Positions 1-10,005 of a stretch of DNA of 64,000 nucleotides are shown here, one piece after another. The translations under genes and the position numbers were made by a program. The notes beneath the pieces are model-generated. The model had not been told where the DNA came from and did no database searches. It saw only the letters and a program-made list of their open reading frames with translations. The stretch comes from Teratosphaeria epicoccoides (Eukaryota; Ascomycota; Dothideomycetes; Mycosphaerellales; Teratosphaeriaceae), in NCBI GenBank assembly GCA_021401465.1, contig JADDMT010000095.1, positions 1 to 64,000 of the forward strand, read 5' to 3'. Numbering within the stretch: the stretch's first letter is position 1; each line of letters starts with the position of its first letter.

Positions 1-66
1 ACGGCGAGGCGCAAGCTAAGCGAAGTGGGAGCGGAGGTCGATGTTAGTGTCTTAGAACAGGAAAGT

Positions 67-1413
67 TTAGGAAGCGACGAGGTTTTTATACCCTCTGACA
101 GCCCCCCTGTTGCCTACCGCAACCGTTAAGCTAGTGACTCGAACCACATGCGCAGAGCACCTGCCTCTAGTTGACTCACAAGGGGACCGAATGATGCAAT
201 AACGGATAACGCGGCTGTCACGCATGTGCGCCGACCGCACTCGTGCTAGCCTACTAGCATGGAAATGTGACGAGGCCTGCGCTAGGAGCGCGCTCCTGCC
301 GTTTCGAGCGGCGCGCGCAGAGCGTCCGCGCACTTTCCTACTACCCTGAGGTTCTGCGACACGTTCTTCACGGTCACGACTAAATAGGGACGGCCAAGCT
401 ACTTGGCGAGGCCGGCGCGCATGCTCGCCCTATAATTTCAAGGATTGACCGAAGTACGTACTCGTGGTTTCCTGATATCTCGATCCGCATGTAAAGCAAA
501 GGTGTTGCGAAGCCGCCTAACATGTGACAGATTAAAACCCGCCCGAGTTAGCAGCCTCCGCCCTGCACTCGCTGCGAAGGTGTTAAGGTGTGCGCATGAC
601 ACATGTTACGCAGGCTATCTACCTATTCACCCTTGCGCGGTGTGAGCGTGCTACATCCCGTACCCTATATGTTCCGCGTGCGTCACTCAGTGAGGCTAGG
701 GACATCCTCATAGGAGGAGGGGCAGTGATACGGTTGATACTAGGGGACCATTTGAACCGCATGGGTTCTAATGGCCGCCCTTAGCATGCAGTGACCCTGC
801 CACATATGGCAAGGGGGTCCTTCGTACATACGTTGGCTCGTATGTCGTCTAAGTGGGATTAGTTGTCGACGTAGGACGCCCCCACGTCGCTGACCCTACG
901 GTACCCCTACGGGGTTGGGCTCGGACATGCTTTCCCTAATTGAGGAGCGTCGGGGGTTATAAGCACCCTTAGCGCCACCTCTGCGATAAGCAGAAAGCAG
1001 CGCTGTCTTGTACCTACTAAAAGGTCGGATTACTCTGTCACACTGCGAGATATTTTCATATCATATAGCACATACATCTATATTAAGACCCTACACTCAT
1101 AACCGCGCTTAGTGCATTCGTTACATAGATCGATAGCTAGCTTGCCTTCGTTAGTCTCCATGATATGGCCGGCCATGTCGTACTTGCGTAGGAGGGCATC
1201 TTTCTCCTTGAGGCTAGTGTTGTAATCGTACTACTAGCTCTCTTCAGACTTATACTACTAATTAGCGGTATTCTTAGTCTCTAGACGGCGCAAACTACTG
1301 CTACAAGTTAGCGACTACCTCTGTAAGTACGCTGTGAGCGCGGAAACAACTTACACTAGCGCTAGAGGTGGCAGCTCAGGTTCAGGTGAGCTGGTAGTGG
1401 ATTCTTCAGCCAT
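67..1413 (-). pseudogene. Decayed coding relic, one frame with only TAA/TAG stops
   Basis: Read on the minus strand from the ATG at 1413-1411, one frame runs to the TAA just below 70 with about 16 internal stops, all TAA or TAG and none TGA. Between the stops the protein looks real: a start MAEESTTSSPEPELPP, a hydrophilic stretch rich in Lys, Glu and Tyr, and a cysteine motif LCNECTKRGYECRV (C-x2-C-x6-C) near 1100. The lower half (below about 600) is Arg/Ala/Ser rich and less convincing. CAG/CAA to TAG/TAA change without indels is the RIP pattern seen in ascomycete repeats. Family unknown; a transposon-borne zinc-binding protein is a guess. Confidence 0.4.
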
Positions 1414-1971
1414 TTTGGTACCTTGTTAGGAGCGATATTATAGTAATCTGAGGGTGTAACATGGTAAGTTGATGGCGGCGAGGAGGAATCACTTATAACT
1501 GAGCTGACAATAGCATTGAATCACAATAACAATCGCTAGTGAAGTGGCATTTGGCAAACAACTAGCTCAATTCAAGCAAACACGTGATATCAAGAAACAC
1601 ATGCATGTGGAATTGGCACATTTGGACCACCGTCTGAGCACTACATGAACTCAAAACATGCGGCTCTGCGTTCCCCGGTCCACGTCTCCGAGTCTCCGAC
1701 ACATGTTCAGCATGTACCCTGACTGATAGTGGGGTAGTGTGGTTGTACGTTGGTGTTTAGTATCAGGACGTGTTAGTATCACAATCCACGATGCTGTGGT
1801 TCGCCGTACAGACACGTCGTCTAAATTTCTTCGACGAAGCTCATTGACGCCGTGTCGGTCGGGGATCGAAAAGAGGTCAAACGTAATGCTCATCCACCTA
1901 ACGTAAACGATGCCTTGGCTGAACAGAAGCATCGAAGTGGTTTGAATTCAGAGGTGCCGCCTCGTCAGGTC
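1414..1971. other. Intergenic, no gene seen
   Basis: No ORF with convincing protein character. A 93-codon minus frame at 1651-1932 has no recognisable domain. The stretch lies downstream of the hydrolase gene and upstream of the relic ORF. Confidence 0.5.
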
Positions 1972-3405
1972 TCATAACTTCGGCTTCTGAAGCCAGTCGC
2001 TGTTGACCATTTTGACAAAATCTTCGCTAAGCACGTTTTTCCTTTCCCTAAGCACTGCTGCCCACTCTCGTCTCTCTGCTTCCTCCAACTCCCTCCATCG
2101 CGCAAGTTCAGGCGTGACCCATCCGGCGACAGCGTCAGCGGTCATACCTACAGCTTCCATGGGGATCAGATGACCAACGTCCTCAAGGGTGACGGAGCTC
2201 ACCCTGCACTCCTTGACGCCACCCGAGCCACCGACCCCAACGCCAGTGTTGGCAAGTTTGTCGGCTTTGAGCATTGGTGTTGAAAGATCCGACTGGCCGC
2301 CAAAGATGTAGAAGACACTGGGCCGCAATTGAGGTAGCCGGGTGAAAGTTGCGATCGGTTCAGGACGATAGAAGGGACTGGTGGGGCCGCTTGAGGGATC
2401 AATATCAGGATGTGTGATTTTATTCGGGTCGCTACCTGGTTCTGGATGTGTTGACGTTGGAAGATTGGGTCGCAGGAAAGTCATGACTTCTTGGTGCTTG
2501 GTGGTTGTCAAAGTGACCTCTTTCTCTGTATCGAGGTCTGATGAGACAGTGACTGTACTTGGATCTGCTGTCATGACGGGCGGCGTGGCAGACGCTGCCG
2601 TCGTCTCGGGGTAGAGATACGTGGGCAGCTCACGGATCCCGTGCTGCAACCAGAGGTCTAAGACGCGTTCATCCCATCTTTGATAGAACTTGGACCGCTT
2701 GAAAGCGGCCTTTGCGGCTTGCCTGCTTGGCCAGCGGTCCCTCCGGTTCGCGGATGCCTTTGCCGGACCGAAGTTGCCTTTCACGGATGTAAAGCGCTGT
2801 ATGACCGGGTCGATGAGGATCAGAGTCGTGAACAGCCGTGGATGCATAAGGGAAAGGTTGACAAGGTTGTTGCCCCCCATGCTGTGACCGATGCCGACCA
2901 GGGGTCGCTTCATGTCGGATCGAAAGTGATTGACCATGAGGAAGAGATCGCGCGGATGATCCATCCATGATGCTGAGAGGTGTCAGCATAGGCAATACAG
3001 GTGGGCAAACGCTCTCCTCACGATCATTGCCCAACTTGCGCTCATTCAAGACTCCAGACCAGCCCTGGTGGGCAACATCCGAGATGAAGATATTGCTGAT
3101 GAAGATGCCTTGAGACTTGAGTCTCGCGTAGAGCTCTTCCCACAGTGGTTCGTATAACTCCTGGTCTATGCATCAGCTTGTAGGTGTGGATGATGCATCG
3201 GAAGAGCATGTACTTTCGGGAAACCGTTTGCATGTGCGGCAATAATGGTGACTTGGCGCGCTGCGCTGGATGTGTGCTTCGGTTTGTATTGCTTGACAGC
3301 CAAGTGTAGCACGTCTTCCTGGTCTTCAGCTGTAGCACGTGCGTACTCTCTGACGTGCGCCGTCGGCACTTGGTGCTCAAGGATGCGGAACACCGATGTT
3401 GACAT
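1972..3405 (-). CDS. Peroxisomal alpha/beta hydrolase (Lpx1/AKT2-like)
   Basis: Three exons, 3405-3214, 3160-3022 and 2972-1972, give 443 residues; both introns are GT..AG (53 and 49 nt). The N-terminal part contains AAHANGFPKELYEPLWEEL, joined exactly across intron 1, which is the start of the hydrolase fold in this family. The nucleophile elbow GIGHSMGG puts Ser near residue 141, and the probable catalytic His is in EDVGHLIPMEA (about 378). The C-terminus is -PKL, an acceptable type 1 peroxisomal signal. Related fungal proteins include the yeast peroxisomal lipase Lpx1 and hydrolases of host-selective toxin clusters. No other biosynthetic genes flank it, so a housekeeping lipase/esterase is as likely. 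The ATG at 3405 was chosen because the family starts close to this sequence; an upstream in-frame ATG at 3477 exists. Confidence 0.8.
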
Positions 3406-4529
3406 GGCGGGCAGATGAGACGCTACAGGTACACTTGGAGGCCGTGAGGTCCCTTGTCCGTTGCGTTGGACCATCATGCGGCGGATGCTATGCTATGCTA
3501 TGCTATGCTATGCTATGCTATGCTATGCTATGCACGCTGCGTGCACTGATTAGTCATTATTGCGACAGCATCGCCCCGGCAGCAAATGCCGCAAGTATAT
3601 AGAGCAGCTCCTCGTCGATCTCGAGATGAGCTGAGGACCTGACCTGCCAATCATTATTGCCGGCAGATTCATGTTGCTCTTGCCGAGCTCGACATCGGAC
3701 TTTGTCCAATCAACGGTGGAGGTAGGAGGTACCTCGGTGACGCACCTTCCTTCCCTCCTCTCCTCGATTTCTGCCCCGCTCTTGCCAATCTGGGCTGCTC
3801 GAACATGCGACTCGACCAAGGACCAAGGGACCCGCTTCCCGGTCATCACGCTCCCCGATCACTTCCGGTCCTGCTGAAATCTCATCCACGTGTGTGCAGG
3901 ACCGCCAGATGATGCATGCCATGTGAAGATGACGCAAACGTGTGGAAGGGAACAAAACCGCATTCTTGGCGACAAAATCCTACCATGTGTGCTCGTGTGC
4001 TGCCTCGCTGCCTGTCGACCGGGCATCAACAACGAGAGGGATGGATCCGTTCATGTGGCCGTACGTGCTTGTGCCTTCACCGGCCCGAGAACGCTACGAA
4101 TCTCTTGCCGTGGTCCTACGTGCGCTCGGCGGTCGCTCTGCAGTGTCCAATCAGGTGTCTTGCAAAGCAACATAACATTGACCCCAGACGCTGCATATCT
4201 CTTGCGACTCGGCCGGAGCCGCCTGCTGCCATTCACGGTCTCGGGTTTTATGCTGACCAGTTGTCTCACCACGCCTGGTGCGATCGCTCGAACCCTTGCC
4301 AGCACGCTACACCCATGCTCAAGCAACCAGGCACTGCGAGGACAATATGAGCACCGAGTAGTTTCCTTGGGTGCGGTCTCAGGTCTGGACCGGACATTAA
4401 TGCAATCCACTTGTCTGGCCGGGCTGCATATAGTCAAGGCGGCGCCCACAATGGTCCGTTTCAAACCATGTTTGCTTCATATCACGCGAGGTATTGACAC
4501 TCGACTCTTCTTCCCGTCCATTCGGCACC
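3406..4529. other. Divergent promoter region between hydrolase and catalase
   Basis: Apart from the microsatellite at 3485-3533 this 1.1-kb interval contains only overlapping frames on both strands with no domain or signal peptide. It should hold the promoters of both flanking, divergently transcribed genes. Confidence 0.5.
3485..3533. repeat. Pentanucleotide microsatellite (ATGCT)n
   Basis: Nearly ten perfect tandem copies of ATGCT, 80 bp upstream of the hydrolase start codon, within its likely 5' untranslated or promoter region. Confidence 0.95.
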
Positions 4530-6396
4530 ATGAACGCCATTATCTCCTCGTTGCTCGCTAGTGCGTTGCTTGCTAATGGTCAGAGCTTCCTCGTCAGGGT
4601 CACGCAGGCCCAACAAAGCGAGTACACAACGAACCTCTACGAAGGAACGGAACTGCAGCAGAAGGAGAGCGTACTGAACAACAGCGACCTCACATACACC
4701 GACCGCAATGGCCGGCAGAACTTTCGGCCCCTGGGCGCCTTGAGGGCCGGTGAAAAGGGACCTTTGCTTCTCCAAGACTCGGCCCTCATTGATACCCTTG
4801 CAACGTTCAATCGAGAACGCATTCCGGAAAGAATTGTGCATGCTCGAGGCATCGGAGCCCATGGTCTGTCAAGGTCTACATTTCAGCGACAATTTGTCTC
4901 AGGACGCAAACTCGCTACACCCACGAACTCGCTGACGATTGAGCAGGCTTCTTTGAAGCAACTACCGATTATGCTTCAGATTTCTCCGCTGCCGAGCTCT
5001 TCAAGAAGGGTTGTCGCACTTCAGTTACTGTGCGATTCTCCACAGTAGGTGGTGGCCGTGGATCTGCCGACGAAGCTCGCGATCCCCGTGGGTTCGCTGT
5101 CAAGTTCAGGACCAAGCAGGGTATACTTGATTGGGTATTCAACAACACTCCTGTCTTCTTCATACGCGATCCGGCAAAATTCCCCAGATTCATCCACACG
5201 CAGAAGACTCATCCGGCAAAGAATGTTCGGGACTGGAATGAGTTTTGGGCGTGGCCTGCACAATTCGGGGAGGCCATGCTGCAATTCCTGAGACTATTCT
5301 CCGACTTGGGTACGCCATATGGTGTCCGGCACATGGACGGGTATGTTGAATCGTTCTACCACATAGCTAAGCATGTTTACTCACATCCTGTTACTAGCTG
5401 GTCCGGCCACACGTACAGACTTGTGAAGGAGGATGGGTCTTGGGTTTACGTAAGTCTGAAACAGCCAAGTCGCAAGCAGAGCATCCACTGACTTTGTGTC
5501 GCAGTGCCGAGTTTACGTAGGTCGACTGCTGTCTTGATAGAAGGGAAGACATGCCGCTGATCTTTCTCTGCCAGCTCGCCACCGATCAGGGCATCAAGAA
5601 CTTCACCGCCGAGGAGGCCGCCAGGGTCTCAGGTGAGAACGACGCTTGGGCCACCAAAGATCTGTACGACGCCATTGAGGCTGGCGATTACCCCTCATGG
5701 ACCGTCGGCATGGCTACGATGACGGCCGCAGAAGCTGCCAACTACCGCTACGACGTCAACGACCTCACAAAAGACTGGCCGAAGGCAGAATACCACGAAA
5801 TCGGCCGCATTACTCTGACGCAAAACCCAACGAACTACTTCGCCGAAGTGGAGCAAGCACACTTCAGCCCTTCTCACATGGTACCTGGATGGGCACCGTC
5901 CGAGGACCCTGTACTGCAATCTCGTCTGTTTGCCTACAACGACGCCGCCCGCCACCGAGTCGGCCGCAACTTCGAAGACTTGCCCGTCAACTGCCCCTTC
6001 AGCTCCGTCGCCAACTTCGACCGCGACGGCCATCTCGCCGGCACGCACGGCAATCAGGGCAGCCGTGCCAATTTCCCCGCCAAGTACATTGACATGATCA
6101 ACATTGTTGACCGCAAGGGCTACGATATCGACTTTCCGATGAATGCGACCGAGACTGTCCACTACGAGAGCGAGATTGCCGGCGACATCGACTATGAACA
6201 GCCGCGGATGTTTTACGAGGGCTTCAGTCAGACCGACAAGGACCATTTATACAGCAACATTGCTGGGACTCTGGTCAATGTCAACAATCAAGAAGTTCTC
6301 GATGCCTTGTTCGCGCAATTCGAGAAGGTATCGCCTGCGCTCAAGGACGGCGTCAACATGGCCTATCACGCCGCACAAAAGAAGTCTGCATCATGA
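4530..6396 (+). CDS. Small-subunit heme catalase with N-terminal signal peptide
   Basis: Five exons: 4530-4863, 4947-5340, 5398-5449, a 12-nt microexon 5505-5516, and 5575-6396; 537 residues. It decomposes hydrogen peroxide. The catalytic His is in [11 protein letters not shown] (about 111), the distal Asn in [12 protein letters not shown], and the heme-ligand Tyr in [12 protein letters not shown] (about 385). The microexon codes CRVY and gives VYCRVYLATDQG, which aligns with the conserved VYCxFHxKTDQG strand of catalases; without it this strand would be broken. The first 19 residues ([19 protein letters not shown]) look like a secretion signal, and the C-terminus (-SAS) is not a peroxisomal signal, so an extracellular or wall location is inferred. 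The length fits a clade 3-type small catalase. Confidence 0.9.
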
Positions 6397-6759
6397 TCGC
6401 TGGTCTTCTACCAGCGCATGCTGCATCGCATTCAATTAGCATAAATCGAGTAAAAAACAACAAAAACAATCACCAGCCGCTTTAGAGCGTCTGTCGTGGC
6501 TACACTTGTGTTAGGATTGATGATGAGAATTGGCCTCTGCCTTTCCATTTTTGTTCTTTGACTCTTCGAATCATGCATCCCGCCCGACGACGTATCAGAG
6601 CTCACAGGAACGAAGTGCAGGAAAGGAAGGCACGTCAATTGCTAGGCTAGCAGCAGCGCTAGGCCTGGAAAGGTATACGCAAGACATTCAACCCCTGTGC
6701 CGCGGCTTTTCACGATCCGAGTCTAATAGAAACTCGCTTTACGAAACTTCGTCTAAGAA

Positions 6760-7130
6760 ATTAACTATACTATAGTCATCAAGCTACCTCTGTCATAGTC
6801 CTTAGCTTCTTAGTAGAAGTAGCTACTACTAATGACACTAAGGGATACGCTGTTATGCGCTACTATGACACAGTCTTCTCGCTTAGGCTAGTAGCTCGCG
6901 CGCTAACGAAGACTACCTAGAGCTACATCATTAGGGCTCCCCTAACTATTAGGCTCGCATAAGGGATATACATAAGACTCTAAGACATGCTAGGCATTTC
7001 TATGTCCTAAGGAACATCCTTCGTAGTACTGACAGGCAGTGCTTACAAGTACAAGCAGAAGCAAGACCAAAAACCCTCCACTACTTTCCGTACTAACAAA
7101 GTGCTAGCTACGGAAAGATAGCAACTACCT
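6760..7130 (+). pseudogene. RIP-like coding relic, unidentified
   Basis: A plus-strand frame reads about 120 codons of plausible protein, including TKGYAVMRYYDTVFSLRL near 6835-6890, interrupted by four TAG/TAA codons and no TGA. The DNA is unusually rich in CTAG and TAG, as in the copia element at 51005-57862. Source element unknown. The flanks (6397-6759 and 7131-7394) hold nothing recognisable. Confidence 0.3.
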
Positions 7131-7394
7131 GAGCTAATCTCCTAACATCCCGATCTTGTGTGAAATGCCAAGACCTGTAGCTTCACTAGTCCGCAGGCGA
7201 TCACAAGCTCCCTGTATGCTCGACAAGATGAACATTGTCTAAACACCAATCTATTCGCTCTATAGGATGCAGAAGGCGCGAACGCGAGATCCGATCCCCA
7301 CCGTGCCGCGTCTGAACGCAGCCCGCGACATCCTCTCCCCGGACCTTCCAAAGCGGCACTAGTATCGACTAACTAGCCTCCGCAACAAACCCAT

Positions 7395-7710
7395 CTTCGA
7401 ATCCTGAATTGCGACCTTTCCACTCCACAGAAAGCAAACACCTGGTGGTCGAACATCACCCGACACGCCGACTCCACCGCGCGCTTCCACACCCGTCTCT
7501 ACCTCACGCACTCAGCGGACGACTGGATGCGCCATCTCCAGTCTCATCTACCGCGCTGCAAACGACGACTCTACGTCCTGGATCGACACGCCCGGCGTGG
7601 ACGTCAGCTACATCCCTAGCGACGACGACGACGACGACGACGTCCTTCTCGCTGCCTGCAAGATCTCAGACTTCGCTTGGGGGGATGGTAGGTGTCGGGG
7701 GAGTGTAGTG
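7395..7710 (+). other. Possible small gene or gene remnant with a frame change
   Basis: Two overlapping frames look protein-like. One carries TWWSNITRHADSTARFH and ends at a TAG near 7620. Another carries SWIDTPGVDVSYIPS followed by a run of seven Asp encoded by (GAC)n near 7620-7640, and ends at about 7710. No start codon or clean intron joins them. It may be a degraded gene or part of an unsolved multi-exon gene. Confidence 0.2.
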
Positions 7711-7932
7711 TAGTAGGAGGTTAGGGAGGTGTCTATGTCTATTGAGTCAAGTGCTAAGATTTTGATGGGACAGGTCGCACGTACTATGCAGGACGTCGAG
7801 ACTCGCGACAGGTCCCGAATTCGCCTGCTGGTCGTGACCCAGAGTCACTCTTGAGTGTACTAAAACTCAACACAAAAGCAATATGCCGCCCTACCGTCTT
7901 TACTCATACATGTACGACCCCCGATGCTGCTG

Positions 7933-8621
7933 CTATATCGTACAGTCCAGGCCATAATCTCCGATCCAGACGCCGCGTAGCGTCACCTCCATTCTATCCT
8001 CATCGCCGCCCTCATCGCCGGGCCTCTCATAATCGAGTCCCTTCTTGCCACGACCTGAGCATTGACGACAGAAGCGAACCCCGAGCGACCACGCCATCGT
8101 CCCATTCCTCGTGCCTGCACGAACGAGGTCCTCCTGGCAACCCTCTGTCGCAGACATGGCCCCACCTAGCATCCCAGATGCCTCCCCCCCCCCCCCCCCG
8201 ACTCACCGACCACTGATCACACCAAGCCACCCAACACCTCCTGGATGCCTCCCAAAGCGGGCCTCGCACAGGGCCTCGGCTCCAGCAGCCCCGTAAGCGC
8301 GCCGCTGAAAAACAACCTCTCCTCTTCCTGCTCGAGTTCCGCGAAGCTCTTGGACCGCGGGATGACGCGGCCCGAGTACGCGCTGTGCAGCGACACGGAG
8401 GACAGTCTGCCGAGGCTGAAGCCGGAGAGCCGGGGGGTGGAGTTTGTCGGGCTCGGGGGCAGGGGCGACATGGGGGTGGCGGAGATGGAGGACGTGGGGG
8501 AGCGGGAGGAGGCGTCGGGGCGTTCGAAGGCGGTGCGGAGACGGTGGAGAGGGCGGGAGTGCGGGGATGGCATTGTGGGGGGTGGTGCAGGGGTGATGTT
8601 GGTTGATCTCGGGTTAGTCAT
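7933..8621 (-). CDS. Fungal protein of unknown function, two exons
   Basis: The model uses 8621-8231 and 8165-7933 (207 residues) with a 65-nt GT..AG intron containing a run of 16 C (8184-8199). Exon 1 is Ser/Pro rich, with a conserved-looking core: SKSFAELEQEEERLFFSGAL and then GIQEVLG at the splice. Exon 2 contains GVRFCRQCSGRGKKGLDYE and ends ...GDYGLDCTI. I recognise no domain. The phases match (1/1). If the intron is not used, the first exon alone ends at a TGA at 8217-8219. Confidence 0.5.
8184..8199. repeat. Homopolymer C16
   Basis: Sixteen consecutive C residues inside the proposed intron of the 7933-8621 gene; length errors are likely here in assemblies. Confidence 0.95.
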
Positions 8622-10005
8622 GTGGAGAGGGTTGCCGTTGTCTCAGCGTTGTTGGTATGCAGGCTGTCCTTCATCCAACAGTATACTGTAACTTTTCTGA
8701 GATGTGTCCAACGAACGAAGGCGGCGTTGTCGTGTAGTTTTCAAGAGTTCGTGATGAGAGGGTGTCGCATGCGGGTGATATTTGAGGACGGCAGCAAGGT
8801 GGGAGGGGGAAGCAGGAATGCGGCAGGATAGCAATGGTTGGAACGGCACGTAGGGCGGGGGAAAGCTGTTGTAAAACCGTGGCTGTAACGTCCGGATCCG
8901 TCCGAGGATCAGCAAAAAGGAATGACTGCGGATAAGGTAAGAGATGTAAAGGACAGAATAATCATAAGCAGATGGGGCGGTACCAAACACCGCCCATGTT
9001 GTGCTTTCATGAAACGGCCCTCTGACGCACGCACGTGGTGCACGCTTGCGCGTACCAGGCATGTATAAAACCGAACTCCTTTGTCTAAGGCAAAAAGAAA
9101 CGTCGACATCCCTGGCCTCCTTCGTCACGCACCAACCATCAACCACAGACAAAATGAAGCATTCTCAAACACGCCCCGCCCCACAGCACCGTCATACATA
9201 TCGGCTGGTGCGCGGGGGGAAGCTTGGCGAGCGCGACTCACCTTACCCAAGCCTCGCACCCCGCGTTTCACGCAAAGAACAGCGCTCGCCCAATGCGAAT
9301 AATCAAAATCCCTCATTCTTCATCAAATACACTGCGATCGTGATTGTCCATACACTCCATGCCTGCCACCAACTATGAACCCAAAACAATCGCCACGTGA
9401 TCCTCCTGACGCGCGCGCACGTACGTAATCCACTCATCCCGTGACATGATCCGCAGCCGTGGACGTCCTCAGCAGAAACCGGACGGGAGCGGAAATTGAC
9501 ACACACACACGCGCGCGCGCAGCAAATCATAAAACATTCGAGACTGCTGCTGATGATGCATGCCTTGCATGGACGTGCCAAATACGTTTCCAATCGAGCC
9601 GACCGACATCCGACCGATCGGGGGGGGGGATCGGTGGGGAAGCGGAATACGAGGGAGAGCCCCTCACGGTGCGCAGGACGGTGGGGCCATCACGTTGTGA
9701 ACAAAAAGGAGAAGAAATCGTGCTCGAGGACGTCACGTGGACTCGGGCGAGATTGGAAGAAATGGCTGTTCGTATCGCATATGACTGAGACAGGTGGAGA
9801 GATTCACCATCGCCATCGACTTTCTTGCTATTTCGTCTCATGCATGAAAGACTTCCCGCGCCCACGCTATGCTCTAGGGACCCGTCCCCAAAAACCCAAA
9901 GGATATCCCGTCCCCGCACCCAACCAGCGACCACTCGGTACTCCTGAAACGCCAGCCATGCCACCGTCCCGTTCCCCGCCTCCCCAATCTATCCCAATCG
10001 TCCAC
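8622..10005. other. Intergenic, 3' side of the calcium channel gene
   Basis: Several frames of 60-170 codons exist on both strands but none shows a domain, a signal peptide or a clean exon structure. An alternating CA/CG tract at 9500-9521 is the only distinctive element. Confidence 0.45.
9500..9521. repeat. Alternating purine-pyrimidine tract (CA then CG)
   Basis: (CA)n runs directly into (CG)n, about 22 bp of strictly alternating sequence, a composition able to adopt Z-DNA. Whether it does is not shown by sequence. Confidence 0.8.

Noticed and set aside
3890..4561. 223-codon plus ORF upstream of the catalase
   Set aside because: No domain, overlaps frames on both strands, and runs into the catalase start; probably promoter sequence.
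5695..6246. 183-codon minus ORF inside the catalase
   Set aside because: Antisense shadow of the catalase last exon, with Val-rich composition typical of reverse reading of coding sequence.
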